DNA of 26,833 nucleotides from a virus, in the IMG/VR virus record IMGVR_UViG_3300025870_000061, positions 1-26,833 of that record; one strand, 5' to 3'. Both the position numbers and the translations under genes were made by a program. Shown in pieces: positions 15,174-24,364 of the stretch (positions are counted from its first letter, which is position 1; each line of letters begins with the position of its first letter). The notes beneath the pieces were generated by a model that saw nothing but the letters and a program-made list of their open reading frames with translations, had not been told where the DNA came from and did no database searches.

Positions 15174-18100
15174 AAAAAGGTGTATTATACATATCACGCC
15201 CGTCTTTAACGTCTCCACGTCTACAGGATGCGGTAGATAATGCTCCAGATCTAACAGGAGTAGGCTTAAACGCACCTTTATTCTCTGGGCTTAGCACAAA
15301 TGCTCCAACTCTATCATCTAGTTTTGGAACATCTCCGAGCTTGCTCAAAGCAGTTCTATCTTACATTCTTAATTATAACTTTGATATATCAGAGTTAGTT
15401 GGTTTACTGGATACTTTGGATTCTATAAGAATTCCAAAAATGAAAAAAGAAGACGTAGTTGACGCGTTTGAAGAATTTAAAATATCAAGAGCTGTAGAAC
15501 TACCTGATGATATAGGCTTTTGGGACGATGAAGATATAAAGTTTAAAAAGTCGTCAGGAATTCCTACTGAGTTTGCTTTTACAGAAGATAGGCTTTTAGT
15601 ATATAAAACCGCAGCAAAAGACCCGCTACTAGATTTATTTACTGCTAGCGACTCTGCTAGTTTTGAGACAGGTGCAGACCTTATAGAAGGTATTAGTGCT
15701 TTTCTAGAAGTTGACTTACTTAAAACAAGTGCAATGGAAGACTCTAGCTTTGCCTTTATAAATTCTCCCTATATCTTTTCAGGAGCAGTCGATACATTAG
15801 AACTTCAAAAAGTAAAAACACAAAGTAGCACAACTAATCAAATTAACCCTTTTAAAGAAAGTTTTGTAGGAATTCTGAATACATTTAATGACGCAACAGG
15901 AGACGGTATGCTAGTAACTCCTGCAATCTTGCCGAAGTTTACAGAGCAAATAGCCTCTTTAGCTTCTATAGCACTAGCGTCAAAAACTCCAAAGGATAGC
16001 ATTTTAGATATTTTTAACCCCAATCAAGAAGTTCGCAAAAAGTTTTCAACAGACATTAAGAAGTTTTCAACAGAAAGCGGATTAGCAGAAGAATTTAAAG
16101 TTGGAACGACTGACCTTCTAACAAACTTTCCGAAGTTTATTAGACAAGAAAATCTTTTTACAACTGAAATTCCGTATGTTATATCTGGAGAGCAAAAGTC
16201 GTTAGACCTTCAAAAAGCAGCTACAAATAGTGAAGTACCTGTCTTTCTGACCAACAAAAAACCTTTAGACATTGTAGAAGTTTTAGAGGAAGCAAGAAAG
16301 TTTAGAAAGCCTGGCATAGTCGAAAATATAGACATTAATCAATTTGTAAACACAAGCAAGCCCCGAAGTTTAGATACTCAGAATGTAAAAGCGATTAATA
16401 AAGTAGAGCGAAGAAAGATAATATTAGAGTTTATTATTGACGAAACTTTCTTTTCCATATTTTCACAATTACCGGGCCCAATAGCAGGAAAACCTCTAGG
16501 AAGCGGGCCTACTACATATTTTGTAGACCTTGGGGATAAATTTGACAGACCTATTGTGGGAACTTCTTTAGACGAAGAGGGCAATCTTTTAAACGGCACT
16601 GGGTGGCCCGCTAATATCCAAGCACAACTACAAAATGAAAGATATATAATAGTTGACCATATTTATGCAAATTTTGGAAGATTCAGATCGGGAACTGATT
16701 CAGCGGTGCTTCCTGACCTTCGTGAGAAATATTCTCATCAAGCTGTAAAACGAACTGGCTATGGTGAGGGAGAGATAGATAGGTTTACTGACTCTGCTAT
16801 GGTATCCACTGACTCCGCTAAAATATACTCAGAGGGCGGTTTAGCTGTAGGGCTGCGTATGGTAAATGGATTTGGATACCGAGGGTACTACGGACCTGCA
16901 CCTTTAAGATATAAATACGGAGTGCGCCCAGGCAATTTTTCTCAAAATCCTCAGCCAGAGTGGCACACTGAGCAAGGCTTGTACTACAGCGATCAATATA
17001 TTGAAACTGTAACACACCAAGACAGCGGTCGTCGTATAAATTTATTTTTTAGAGAAATGACCGCAGACGATATAGCTATTAGTAATACACATGGAGGAAC
17101 TTTACAACTCACATCAGGGCAGACATTTATTGACAAAATGCTCGCAGACTCTTATTGGAGCAAATACTTTAAACACGTAGACACACTAGTTAAACTGGGT
17201 CCAGGAAGTCGCCAAGAAGAAAACATTAATTCGGCAGAAACTTTAAAATTTGCTGGGTCAAACAGAATTATTCAAGATAAAGTATCAGCAACATTTTTAC
17301 ATAGATACGAGTCAGAAGCACTAAGTTTAGAAGATCCTATTTATGATGTTATATTGCAGTACTCTCCTGGAGCTGATAGAGATGGAGCTTTTGTGGATGC
17401 TTTTAGAAATTGGCCCGCCTATGCTGGGACGCAGCCTCTTGACTTTGAGCAAAAAATGTTAATCAAATATAGTAAACAATTTGATATAGACAAGATGCAC
17501 ACAAGTAGTCTAGCTCCCCTAGTTCTTGGAGGAAATATAGAGTCTGTGCTAGAGAAATTAACAAGTACAGCGGTACGAGAGCCTCATCATATAGTTAAAA
17601 AACCAGTATATTTTAGGGATGCAAACGGGGATTCTTTACTACCAATAGACTATGATCTTATATCTTCTACTGCCCCGCAAGAGCCTGCTATAGGTTTTAT
17701 ATGGTACGACACAGGCACAGGAAAGGTATATATTAGAAGAGCTTCAGACCAAGGTTTTGAGTTCTGGGAGCATGTAGGCCCCTTCGAAGAAGCAGTCTCT
17801 CTCCTTGAAGAGCGTGATATACTTTACTTTAAGCAGTACGACCAGGACGTAGCGGCGACTAAGTCTTTAAAGCCTAGTGTTTTTAGCGGAAGCACTCTTG
17901 CTAAGTTAGAAAGAATATTTGCAATCGAAGATATTGGTATAGTTCAGAAACCTTCCCCAGAAGAAGTACTTAATTTACTAGAAGAAGGTTATCTTAAAAA
18001 CATACAAGTAGGAACAACGCCTCTAGGGGCTCCAGTTTTTGAACAAGTTTTTATTAGACAGCCTAGAATTAAAACAAATAAAGAATTTTTGAACGAAGTT

Positions 18101-18202
18101 GCTGTTGCCGACTCTGGAACTGCGTTCGTACCCATATACTGCCTCCCTAGTTACTTTACGGAGGTATACGTCGGCGAAGATGGCACTCATGCCAATTTTT
18201 AA
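15170..18202 (+). CDS. Large unrecognised virion-type protein, 1010 aa
   Basis: I do not recognise this protein as a whole. It is acidic and D/S/F-rich, without a signal peptide or membrane segment. The N-terminal 400 residues are built of degenerate units. The clearest pair is SPYIFSG...LELQKVKTQSS near 198-222 and IPYVISG...LDLQKAATNSE near 334-358, with a weaker SVFSGSTLAKLE near 905. The middle (about 430-700) is rich in aromatic residues (FGYRGYYGPAPLRYKYG). Residues about 836-867 hold the fibre knob motif PQEPAIGFIWYDTGTGKVY ... FWEHVG. The end, YFTEVYVGEDGTHANF, resembles the DYFxxDYVGxxxxF ends of some marine phage structural proteins. It is AT-rich with AGA arginine codons like the tail genes. 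Translation is probably coupled to the BppU-like gene. A structural adhesin or fibre scaffold is the likely role, inferred from context. Confidence 0.75.
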   Translation: MKKGVLYISRPSLTSPRLQDAVDNAPDLTGVGLNAPLFSGLSTNAPTLSSSFGTSPSLLKAVLSYILNYNFDISELVGLLDTLDSIRIPKMKKEDVVDAFEEFKISRAVELPDDIGFWDDEDIKFKKSSGIPTEFAFTEDRLLVYKTAAKDPLLDLFTASDSASFETGADLIEGISAFLEVDLLKTSAMEDSSFAFINSPYIFSGAVDTLELQKVKTQSSTTNQINPFKESFVGILNTFNDATGDGMLVTPAILPKFTEQIASLASIALASKTPKDSILDIFNPNQEVRKKFSTDIKKFSTESGLAEEFKVGTTDLLTNFPKFIRQENLFTTEIPYVISGEQKSLDLQKAATNSEVPVFLTNKKPLDIVEVLEEARKFRKPGIVENIDINQFVNTSKPRSLDTQNVKAINKVERRKIILEFIIDETFFSIFSQLPGPIAGKPLGSGPTTYFVDLGDKFDRPIVGTSLDEEGNLLNGTGWPANIQAQLQNERYIIVDHIYANFGRFRSGTDSAVLPDLREKYSHQAVKRTGYGEGEIDRFTDSAMVSTDSAKIYSEGGLAVGLRMVNGFGYRGYYGPAPLRYKYGVRPGNFSQNPQPEWHTEQGLYYSDQYIETVTHQDSGRRINLFFREMTADDIAISNTHGGTLQLTSGQTFIDKMLADSYWSKYFKHVDTLVKLGPGSRQEENINSAETLKFAGSNRIIQDKVSATFLHRYESEALSLEDPIYDVILQYSPGADRDGAFVDAFRNWPAYAGTQPLDFEQKMLIKYSKQFDIDKMHTSSLAPLVLGGNIESVLEKLTSTAVREPHHIVKKPVYFRDANGDSLLPIDYDLISSTAPQEPAIGFIWYDTGTGKVYIRRASDQGFEFWEHVGPFEEAVSLLEERDILYFKQYDQDVAATKSLKPSVFSGSTLAKLERIFAIEDIGIVQKPSPEEVLNLLEEGYLKNIQVGTTPLGAPVFEQVFIRQPRIKTNKEFLNEVAVADSGTAFVPIYCLPSYFTEVYVGEDGTHANF
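16040..16074 (+). repeat. Short tandem repeat inside the 1010-aa gene
   Basis: The 13-base string AGTTTTCAACAGA occurs at 16041-16053 and again at 16062-16074, a 21-base period, encoding KFSTDIKKFSTES. It looks like a recent slip duplication within an otherwise diverged repeat region. Confidence 0.6.
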
Positions 18203-18213
18203 GGAGAAACCCT

Positions 18214-19656
18214 ATGTTAAAAGATAATGCCAGTATAAGAGGTATTGTCAATCTCGTACTTCGAGATCAATATGGTAGAGTAAAGCAGCACAAGACTATT
18301 CGTAATGCTGTAACTGAGGACGGGATTGCACATATCATTGGACGCATGATTGATACCAACCAAGATAGAAAGGGTAGTGGCACCGGAGCACATGAAATGC
18401 CTCGTATGATGAGCCACATGGCTATTGGTACAGGCGTGCCAAGCCCCGCAAGCGCTGCTCAATCTTTTGTTGAGAGCGCTAATACTACTAATCGTTTTTT
18501 ACAGACAGAAGTAGGAACTCGTGTACAGCTAATGAAAGATACCTCGTTAGCTGCTGACTACGTTCAGTATTCCATTACTCTTGCTGGAGGTAGTTTAACG
18601 GCAACCGGAGGAGCAACTTTTAATAATATTGTGGTTGGTGAGACTTTTATTACTATGCCAACAGGAAGTGCTACTTCTGGAACTTTACGATCCGGGATGA
18701 CTATTGAACTTGCAAATATTATTCCTGCAAATACAACAATTGGTACGATTACAAATGTATCTTCTGGAACTCTTTCTGGAACAACTAAAATTGACCTACT
18801 TGTTGGAGGAAATCCTGCAGTGCTTCTGGGAGGGTCTGCTGGATCAGACGCGATACCTTCGGGAGCTAATATTTTAGTAAAGTATACAGACGTACTAACG
18901 TCTCTTGGAGGCGGCACAAACCCTCACCCGTTTAAAGCAGCGGCAGACGCGGCCAATACTTTTACCGACTATAAGACAAAGATTCGAGGAAAAATTGGTG
19001 GCTATTACGACACAACCAATACTCCTGCAGACATTGCTGCTAATAGTAAACTAGCTCCTTTCTTTGGGGAATCTACAGATAAGCCAAGTGCTGATTTTAC
19101 TCAATTTGGTACGGACTTAGATGGAATTTTTCAAGGAACTCGTGTAGGGGGCAGTATTGTTGCAGATACTGGTACCGCCACTGAAGGGTATCACCCCGAT
19201 GAGCATGATTTTAACAATTCACCGTTATTAACTGATGTATCCGCTGGAGGTGCTGTTGGTAAAAGAGGGGCAAAGAAGACTGGAAACAGAATTATCTTTA
19301 TTGCGACCTTTAAGGAAGAAAACCCAAATGTCGCTACAACGTTAGTACGTGAAGCAGGTGTATTTAACTGTAGAACCACTCACCCATCTTTCGGAGGAGC
19401 CTTTACAGATCGTGACGGTAGTACTGTAGTAGCTATTGATGGCTCTGTCGCGGGGTATCAAGCACTGAACTTAGAAGGTCAGGCTATTGATGCAGTTGGT
19501 GGGGGTACTATTAAATCTTTCTCAAAAGGAAGCCCTAGATCCGGCGCAATAGAGCAAACAATGCTTTGTCGAACAACGTTTGATGTAGTAACAAAAGCTC
19601 AACTTGACACACTACAGATAACTTGGTCTGTTCAACTCTCTGACCAAACGCCTTAA
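18214..19656 (+). CDS. Virion structural protein of a fibre-associated family, 480 aa
   Basis: The N-terminus (ASIRGIVNLVLRDQYGRV ... KTIRNAVTEDGIAHI, then MSHMAIGTG at about 65-73) and the C-terminus (NRIIFIATFKEENPN, VREAGVFN, then TFDVVTKAQLDTLQITWSVQ) match a common type of phage protein encoded among tail fibre genes. In that type a beta-rich N-terminal part with a MSYMALGTG-like motif is paired with an ATF..G....I.EAG end. Function is not established, but a virion or fibre-tip role is likely. Residues about 115-340 form a long Thr/Gly/Ser-rich stretch that looks like an insertion of fibre-type sequence, so this member seems long. AAGGAG at 18201-18206, overlapping the previous stop, is seven bases before the ATG and fixes the start. 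The next gene begins 16 bases after the stop. Confidence 0.75.
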   Translation: MLKDNASIRGIVNLVLRDQYGRVKQHKTIRNAVTEDGIAHIIGRMIDTNQDRKGSGTGAHEMPRMMSHMAIGTGVPSPASAAQSFVESANTTNRFLQTEVGTRVQLMKDTSLAADYVQYSITLAGGSLTATGGATFNNIVVGETFITMPTGSATSGTLRSGMTIELANIIPANTTIGTITNVSSGTLSGTTKIDLLVGGNPAVLLGGSAGSDAIPSGANILVKYTDVLTSLGGGTNPHPFKAAADAANTFTDYKTKIRGKIGGYYDTTNTPADIAANSKLAPFFGESTDKPSADFTQFGTDLDGIFQGTRVGGSIVADTGTATEGYHPDEHDFNNSPLLTDVSAGGAVGKRGAKKTGNRIIFIATFKEENPNVATTLVREAGVFNCRTTHPSFGGAFTDRDGSTVVAIDGSVAGYQALNLEGQAIDAVGGGTIKSFSKGSPRSGAIEQTMLCRTTFDVVTKAQLDTLQITWSVQLSDQTP

Positions 19657-19672
19657 AATATAGAGGTTTACT

Positions 19673-22600
19673 ATGACTGCTAGCTCAATTACAATTGTTA
19701 CAAAGAATACCTCCCAAAGCTACACGGGAGGTACTTCTGCGGCTGCAAAAGGAACAGTGCTTTCAGTCTTAGAAGTGGACTCTAATTTTATAAATCTAAA
19801 AGAAGGCATAATAAACGTAGAAACAGATTTAACAACTTATGTAAATTCTACGTTTATTACTGCACTTAATGCAAACCTTATCGGCACTCCCACAGCTCCC
19901 ACACCAGGAGCGGGTGCCGGTAATTTTCAAATTCAAACTGTAGGAGGTGTAAGCGCGCTTGTTACTCCTATATCTACTCTAGTAAATAGTGCTCAAACAG
20001 GTAATTTAGCTCTACAATCTCTTATAAACTTTAAAGCTCCCTTAGCAAGTCCGGCATTTACCGGGTTCCCTCAGCTTTCTGGGGCTACTTATAATTTTAC
20101 TGGCTGGGACGCTGCTACCTCTTATTTAGCTACTGTAGAGTACGTTCAAGATAAATTAATAAACCTAACAGGGACAGTAAAGCCCACTACTGCAGGGGGC
20201 GTGAGTATAGGTACCTCAACAGAGCACGTAAACGAGCTTCATGTAAATACTGTACTTCCTGCTGGTGCAAATGCTACTATTGGAACACCTACTAACAGAT
20301 TTACATTCGGTTATTTTGACACCGGCGACTTTGGTCCTAATACGATTCTTGTTGGATCTGCAGAAATCTCTGCAAATGGAACTACTCTTGTTGTTCCTGT
20401 AAATACTGCGATTGGTAATCAAGAAAATGTAATTCCTCCAAACTTAGCATCTACTACTGTAGATAAACGATTCAGTGAACTTTCTATAGTTGATAACTTA
20501 GATCAAACCTTTACAGCTTCAGGGGCTATTACAGCCAGAGACCCTGTAGCAATTAATGCTAATGGAACTGTATCTACCATTTCTGCAAGTGTCTCTAATC
20601 TAGAGTTTATAGGTATAGCACTTGCTAGTGCTGCAGATTCTGCCTCTGTTACAGTTCGAGTACATGGTAAAGTAACTGGGTTTAGTGGCCTTACAGACAA
20701 TACTCTTATTTTTGCAGAAACAAACGGAACTTTAACACAAACTAAAACTACCTCTGCGTTAAAAGTAGGAGTTGCTACAAGTTCGACAGAGGCATTTTTC
20801 TTTACGACATCTAATTTAGACACATATCTTTTAAATATAAAAAAGGCAGAACTAAATGACTTCTCTATCACAGCTAATGCAAGTGCTTCCGGGTCCGGCG
20901 GACTTTCTTATAATAATGCTACAGGAGAATTTACACTTACTCCTGCAGACACTTCTACTTTTGCTACTACTTCGTATGTAAATACACAAGTTGCAAGTCT
21001 CGTAGACTCAGCTCCTGGAAGTTTAGATACCTTAAATGAGCTTGCCGCAGCATTGAATGATGATGCAAGTTTTTCTACTACAGTAACTGATAGTATAGCT
21101 TTAAAAGCCCCTCTTGCAAGTCCGGCGCTTACAGGTACTCCGACAGCTCCAACAGCGGCTACCAGTACCAATACAACACAACTAGCGACGACTGCATTTG
21201 TACAAGCAGAAATATCTGGGCTCGGCAACGCTAATTTAAATAGTTTTAGTGTTACCTCGAACTCTGCTTCTGGGGGTGGATCTTTAGCATACAATAATGC
21301 TAATGGAGTATTTACTTATACTCCTCCAGCTCTTTTTGACGGAGCGTTTGGCTCTTTAACAAGCAAGCCAACTACTATAGCAGGCTACGGCATTTCTGAC
21401 GCTGTGCCCTTCGCTTCTCCTACTTTTACAGGTACTCCCGCAGCTCCCACAGCTTCAAGTGGAACAAATACTACTCAGATTGCTACAACAGAATTTGTTC
21501 AAGCTGCTGTAACTGGTGGAAGTGGTATAGCTTTAACAGATCTAAGCACTTCTACACTTGCGGCTTCATCAGGAGGTGCTTTATCATATAACAATGCTAA
21601 TGGCGTATTTACTTATACTCCTCCAGATCTTAGCTCTTTTACTACGTTCGATGGCGCGTTTAGCTCTCTTACAGGTAAGCCTACTACTATAAGTGGTTAT
21701 GGCATTACTGATGCTTTTGATGGTGTATTTAATTCTTTAACGAGTAAACCAACAACTGTAGCAGGCTATGGTATTACTGATGCTCTTTCCGCTGCATCTC
21801 CTGCTCTTACAGGTACTCCTACCGCGCCCACAGCAGCTAGTAGTACAAATACTACTCAGCTTGCGACTACAGAGTTCGTACAGACAGCCGTATCAGGTTT
21901 TAGCAGTACGGGAGGGGACTCACAAAGAGACTATACTGCCGATACTTCTATTACTGCGGGGGACCCTGTAATATTAAATAGCAGTGGTAATGTGGAAACT
22001 GTTTCTGTACAGGCTGCCGGCTATGCTTCTTCTAGTACTATAACAGATTCAGCTAGTAATGATCTACCTTATCGTAAGCACACAGTAGATTATAATGACA
22101 ACGATGGGGTGTATCTTGAGTTCTACCAACCTTGGGGCACTAACTGGATTGGTAGAGTGCTCACTCCAAACCTTAGTGCTCTTTCTTATACGGTAGGGTC
22201 AGCCCAAACTGTTATAAACGCAGATATAACAACAACTGCGGGGCACTATCATTTATATACCCATATCCCCGGTACATCTAAAGGGGTATTATCGTACTAT
22301 ACAGGCTCCGTATATAAAGCAAGAATTATAACTTACTCGTCTGGCACGCTCTCTGCGCAGGCAGCAATTACTGTATCTGAAACAATTACAGACGCTGTTG
22401 TTACTCCTGCAGGAGTGCCCCTACTTCTTGTGGAAGAGACAGACGGTACTGCAAGCGTGCTTCCCCTTTCGGTTAGTGGTAATACGCTTACTGCAGGCAC
22501 TAAGTCAAATATAACTGGTCTTACAAACGGGGCCACTGAAATATTTTGGCACAGTGGTCATAATAAAATTGTAGTAGCAGACTTAAATGGTACAAATCTT

Positions 22601-24364
22601 GATTACTCCGTAGGAACAATTTCGGGAACTACTGTTTCAATGGGAACAAAAGCCACAGTAGCCACTACAAACACGTACACTGAAGCGCACTACCATAAAG
22701 GAACCGGGAACTTTATATTATCAAGAGTAGGCCCCAATGATGCGCTCTTTAGAGTTGCGCCCTTTAATGGCACTACAATAACTGTAGCAGCCGCCGAGCT
22801 TAACCCTAGCTGGAGTATTGGGACAAGTAGCAATAGTTGGTATAGCTCCGGATTTCACTTTTCTACATCAAGCGATGGATTTATTCTTAGCGCTGCAGTA
22901 AAGCAAGGAAACTACAAAAGACTATATATAGGCGTTGGCGCAATTAGTGCAAACGGGACGTTTACTTCAACGTCTTGGACTTCAATTACTCAATACAGTC
23001 AGGCTCAAGGTGGAGGGCAAGCAACTCCTAGCCCAAAAAATAACCCTGATGGGTACTCTTTTGCAGGGTTTCATACTCACTATAACTATCAACAATTTCC
23101 TGACCTAGTAGGAAGAGTTCTAAGGCTTGATGCAGTATCAAACTATACTGATTATTTAGGGATTGCTCAAAATACTGTAGCACAGAGTGCGACTACTACA
23201 GTTATGCTTGCAGGTGCTGTTAGTGATCAGCACTCAGGCCTTACTCAAGATACTAAATACTATGTTCAAACAGATGGTACTTTAGCTACAACAATCTCAA
23301 GTGTTCTAGGCGGAGTGGCAGTAGCGTCAGATTCAATTCAAGTAGCAGATAGCTTAGGTGTTTTTGATAAAACTATTGCTTTTGATGCCTTAACTGGTAA
23401 ACCAACTACTCTTGCTGGATATGGAATTGGAGACCCTGTACTGACCAGTGGCGCAGATATAGATATCGGAAGTAATGACTTTATTACTACTGGTAAGTCT
23501 TACTATGCAAATATGTTTGCTACTACCGGCGATCTTCCAAGCGCTACTACATATCATGGTATGTTTGCACACGTTCATGGAACAGGTGGAGGTTACTTTG
23601 CTCACGCAGGAAACTGGGTAGAGCTTGCGAATAAATCTTATGTAGATACTGAAGTTGCAAATCTTGTAAATTCTGCGCCTGCGACTCTTGATACTCTGGA
23701 CGAGTTAGCGGCTGCATTAAATGACGATGCAAACTTTGCTGCTACTATTACAACAAGCCTGGGCTTAAAAGCTCCTCTTGCATCCCCAGCACTTACTGGA
23801 GTACCCACAGCACCTACAGCAGCTACTAGTACTAATACTACTCAAATAGCTACTACTGCATTTGTGACAGCCGCAGTTGCTGCTGGCGGGGGCGGGGGAG
23901 GCTCTTCTGTAACTACAGACGACACAGCTCCGTCTGCTCCAAGTGATGGAGATTTGTGGTACGATACTGCAAACGGAGGAATGTTCGTATACTACCAAGA
24001 TGCAGATTCTAGCCAGTGGGTAGAAGTAATAGGTTCTCAAGGTTCAGCAGGAGCCGCCGGAACGGACGGAGGTTTAGATGCTTGGACAGAAAAAACTTCA
24101 GCATACACAGCAGTAGCAGGAAATCGTCTAATCGTAGATACTTCTACCGCCGTTACAGTAACACTTCCTACTTCTGCTAGCATTGGAGACGAGGTGCGAA
24201 TTATTGACGGAACAGGAAATGCCGGAACAAATAATATTACTATAGCAAGAAATGGGCATAAGATACAGGGTGATGCATCCGATCTTACGATTTCTACAGA
24301 CAGAGCGGCCTTTGGACTAGTATACTATAATGTAGCTAATGGCTGGGTACTCACGGAGCGATAA
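19673..24364 (+). CDS. Giant repeat tail fibre with inserted propeller-like region
   Basis: This 1563-aa protein is a phage side-tail-fibre type. It holds four copies of the classic fibre repeat (ASPALTGTPTAPTAA ... TTQIATTAFV) near residues 479, 578, 705 and 1367, and four FxxLxxKPTTxAGYGIxD units. SYNNANGVFTYTPP occurs two to three times. Two LDTLNELAAALNDDA modules begin near 435 and 1323. A domain at about 279-383 (ITARDPVAINANG ... LEFIGIALAS ... VRVHGKVTGFSGLT) recurs at 753-1222, but that copy is split by about 390 residues. The insert has repeated strands (VGTISGTTVSMGTKATV) like a beta-propeller. A polyglycine linker sits near 1404-1410 and a knob motif (PSDGDLWYDT ... QWVEVIG) near 1420-1450. 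The C-terminal 90 residues (NRLIVDTSTAVTVTLPTSAS) resemble marine phage fibre ends. GAGGT at 19663-19667 supports the start. Receptor unknown. Confidence 0.88.
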   Translation: MTASSITIVTKNTSQSYTGGTSAAAKGTVLSVLEVDSNFINLKEGIINVETDLTTYVNSTFITALNANLIGTPTAPTPGAGAGNFQIQTVGGVSALVTPISTLVNSAQTGNLALQSLINFKAPLASPAFTGFPQLSGATYNFTGWDAATSYLATVEYVQDKLINLTGTVKPTTAGGVSIGTSTEHVNELHVNTVLPAGANATIGTPTNRFTFGYFDTGDFGPNTILVGSAEISANGTTLVVPVNTAIGNQENVIPPNLASTTVDKRFSELSIVDNLDQTFTASGAITARDPVAINANGTVSTISASVSNLEFIGIALASAADSASVTVRVHGKVTGFSGLTDNTLIFAETNGTLTQTKTTSALKVGVATSSTEAFFFTTSNLDTYLLNIKKAELNDFSITANASASGSGGLSYNNATGEFTLTPADTSTFATTSYVNTQVASLVDSAPGSLDTLNELAAALNDDASFSTTVTDSIALKAPLASPALTGTPTAPTAATSTNTTQLATTAFVQAEISGLGNANLNSFSVTSNSASGGGSLAYNNANGVFTYTPPALFDGAFGSLTSKPTTIAGYGISDAVPFASPTFTGTPAAPTASSGTNTTQIATTEFVQAAVTGGSGIALTDLSTSTLAASSGGALSYNNANGVFTYTPPDLSSFTTFDGAFSSLTGKPTTISGYGITDAFDGVFNSLTSKPTTVAGYGITDALSAASPALTGTPTAPTAASSTNTTQLATTEFVQTAVSGFSSTGGDSQRDYTADTSITAGDPVILNSSGNVETVSVQAAGYASSSTITDSASNDLPYRKHTVDYNDNDGVYLEFYQPWGTNWIGRVLTPNLSALSYTVGSAQTVINADITTTAGHYHLYTHIPGTSKGVLSYYTGSVYKARIITYSSGTLSAQAAITVSETITDAVVTPAGVPLLLVEETDGTASVLPLSVSGNTLTAGTKSNITGLTNGATEIFWHSGHNKIVVADLNGTNLDYSVGTISGTTVSMGTKATVATTNTYTEAHYHKGTGNFILSRVGPNDALFRVAPFNGTTITVAAAELNPSWSIGTSSNSWYSSGFHFSTSSDGFILSAAVKQGNYKRLYIGVGAISANGTFTSTSWTSITQYSQAQGGGQATPSPKNNPDGYSFAGFHTHYNYQQFPDLVGRVLRLDAVSNYTDYLGIAQNTVAQSATTTVMLAGAVSDQHSGLTQDTKYYVQTDGTLATTISSVLGGVAVASDSIQVADSLGVFDKTIAFDALTGKPTTLAGYGIGDPVLTSGADIDIGSNDFITTGKSYYANMFATTGDLPSATTYHGMFAHVHGTGGGYFAHAGNWVELANKSYVDTEVANLVNSAPATLDTLDELAAALNDDANFAATITTSLGLKAPLASPALTGVPTAPTAATSTNTTQIATTAFVTAAVAAGGGGGGSSVTTDDTAPSAPSDGDLWYDTANGGMFVYYQDADSSQWVEVIGSQGSAGAAGTDGGLDAWTEKTSAYTAVAGNRLIVDTSTAVTVTLPTSASIGDEVRIIDGTGNAGTNNITIARNGHKIQGDASDLTISTDRAAFGLVYYNVANGWVLTER
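20975..21220 (+). repeat. Fibre module copy 1 (LDTLNELAAALNDDA plus SPALTG repeat)
   Basis: About 80 codons, from SYVNTQVASLVDSAPGSLD through TTQLATTAFVQA. The block is repeated at 23639-23880 with mostly conservative changes (YVDTEVANLVNSAPATLD ... TTQIATTAFVTA). The two copies flank the propeller-like insert region, which suggests duplication or module exchange. Confidence 0.85.
21335..21403 (+). repeat. KPTT repeat, copy 1
   Basis: A 69-base coding unit, FDGAFGSLTSKPTTIAGYGI followed by SDA, is the first of four in this gene. It leads directly into the second SPxxTG fibre repeat (21404-21520). Confidence 0.8.
21404..21520 (+). repeat. SPALTG-type fibre repeat, copy 2
   Basis: Codes for FASPTFTGTPAAPTASSG ... 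TTQIATTEFVQAAVTGG, a diverged copy of the classic phage tail fibre repeat. Confidence 0.85.
21647..21784 (+). repeat. Tandem 69-bp KPTT repeats, copies 2 and 3
   Basis: Two adjacent 69-base units (21647-21715 and 21716-21784) encode FDGAFSSLTGKPTTISGYGI-TDA and FDGVFNSLTSKPTTVAGYGI-TDA with no gap. A shorter fourth unit (FDALTGKPTTLAGYGIGDP) lies at 23381-23437, beyond the propeller-like insert. Confidence 0.85.
21785..21900 (+). repeat. SPALTG-type fibre repeat, copy 3
   Basis: Codes for LSAASPALTGTPTAPTAA ... TTQLATTEFVQTAVSGF, directly after the tandem KPTT units. Confidence 0.85.
23639..23880 (+). repeat. Fibre module copy 2 (LDTLDELAAALNDDA plus SPALTG repeat)
   Basis: Second copy of the block at 20975-21220, followed at once by a run of glycine codons and the C-terminal knob. 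Confidence 0.85.

Noticed and set aside
15165-15185. A run of six A followed by GG at the 111-aa / 1010-aa junction, as a possible frameshift slippery site
   Set aside because: The run lies after the TGA of the upstream frame, so it cannot fuse the two products. The ATGA overlap fits simple reinitiation.
20975-23880. CRISPR-like or mobile-element repeats in the giant fibre gene
   Set aside because: The repeats are in frame, variable in spacing and match known fibre repeat types. There are no spacers, terminal inverted repeats or transposase.
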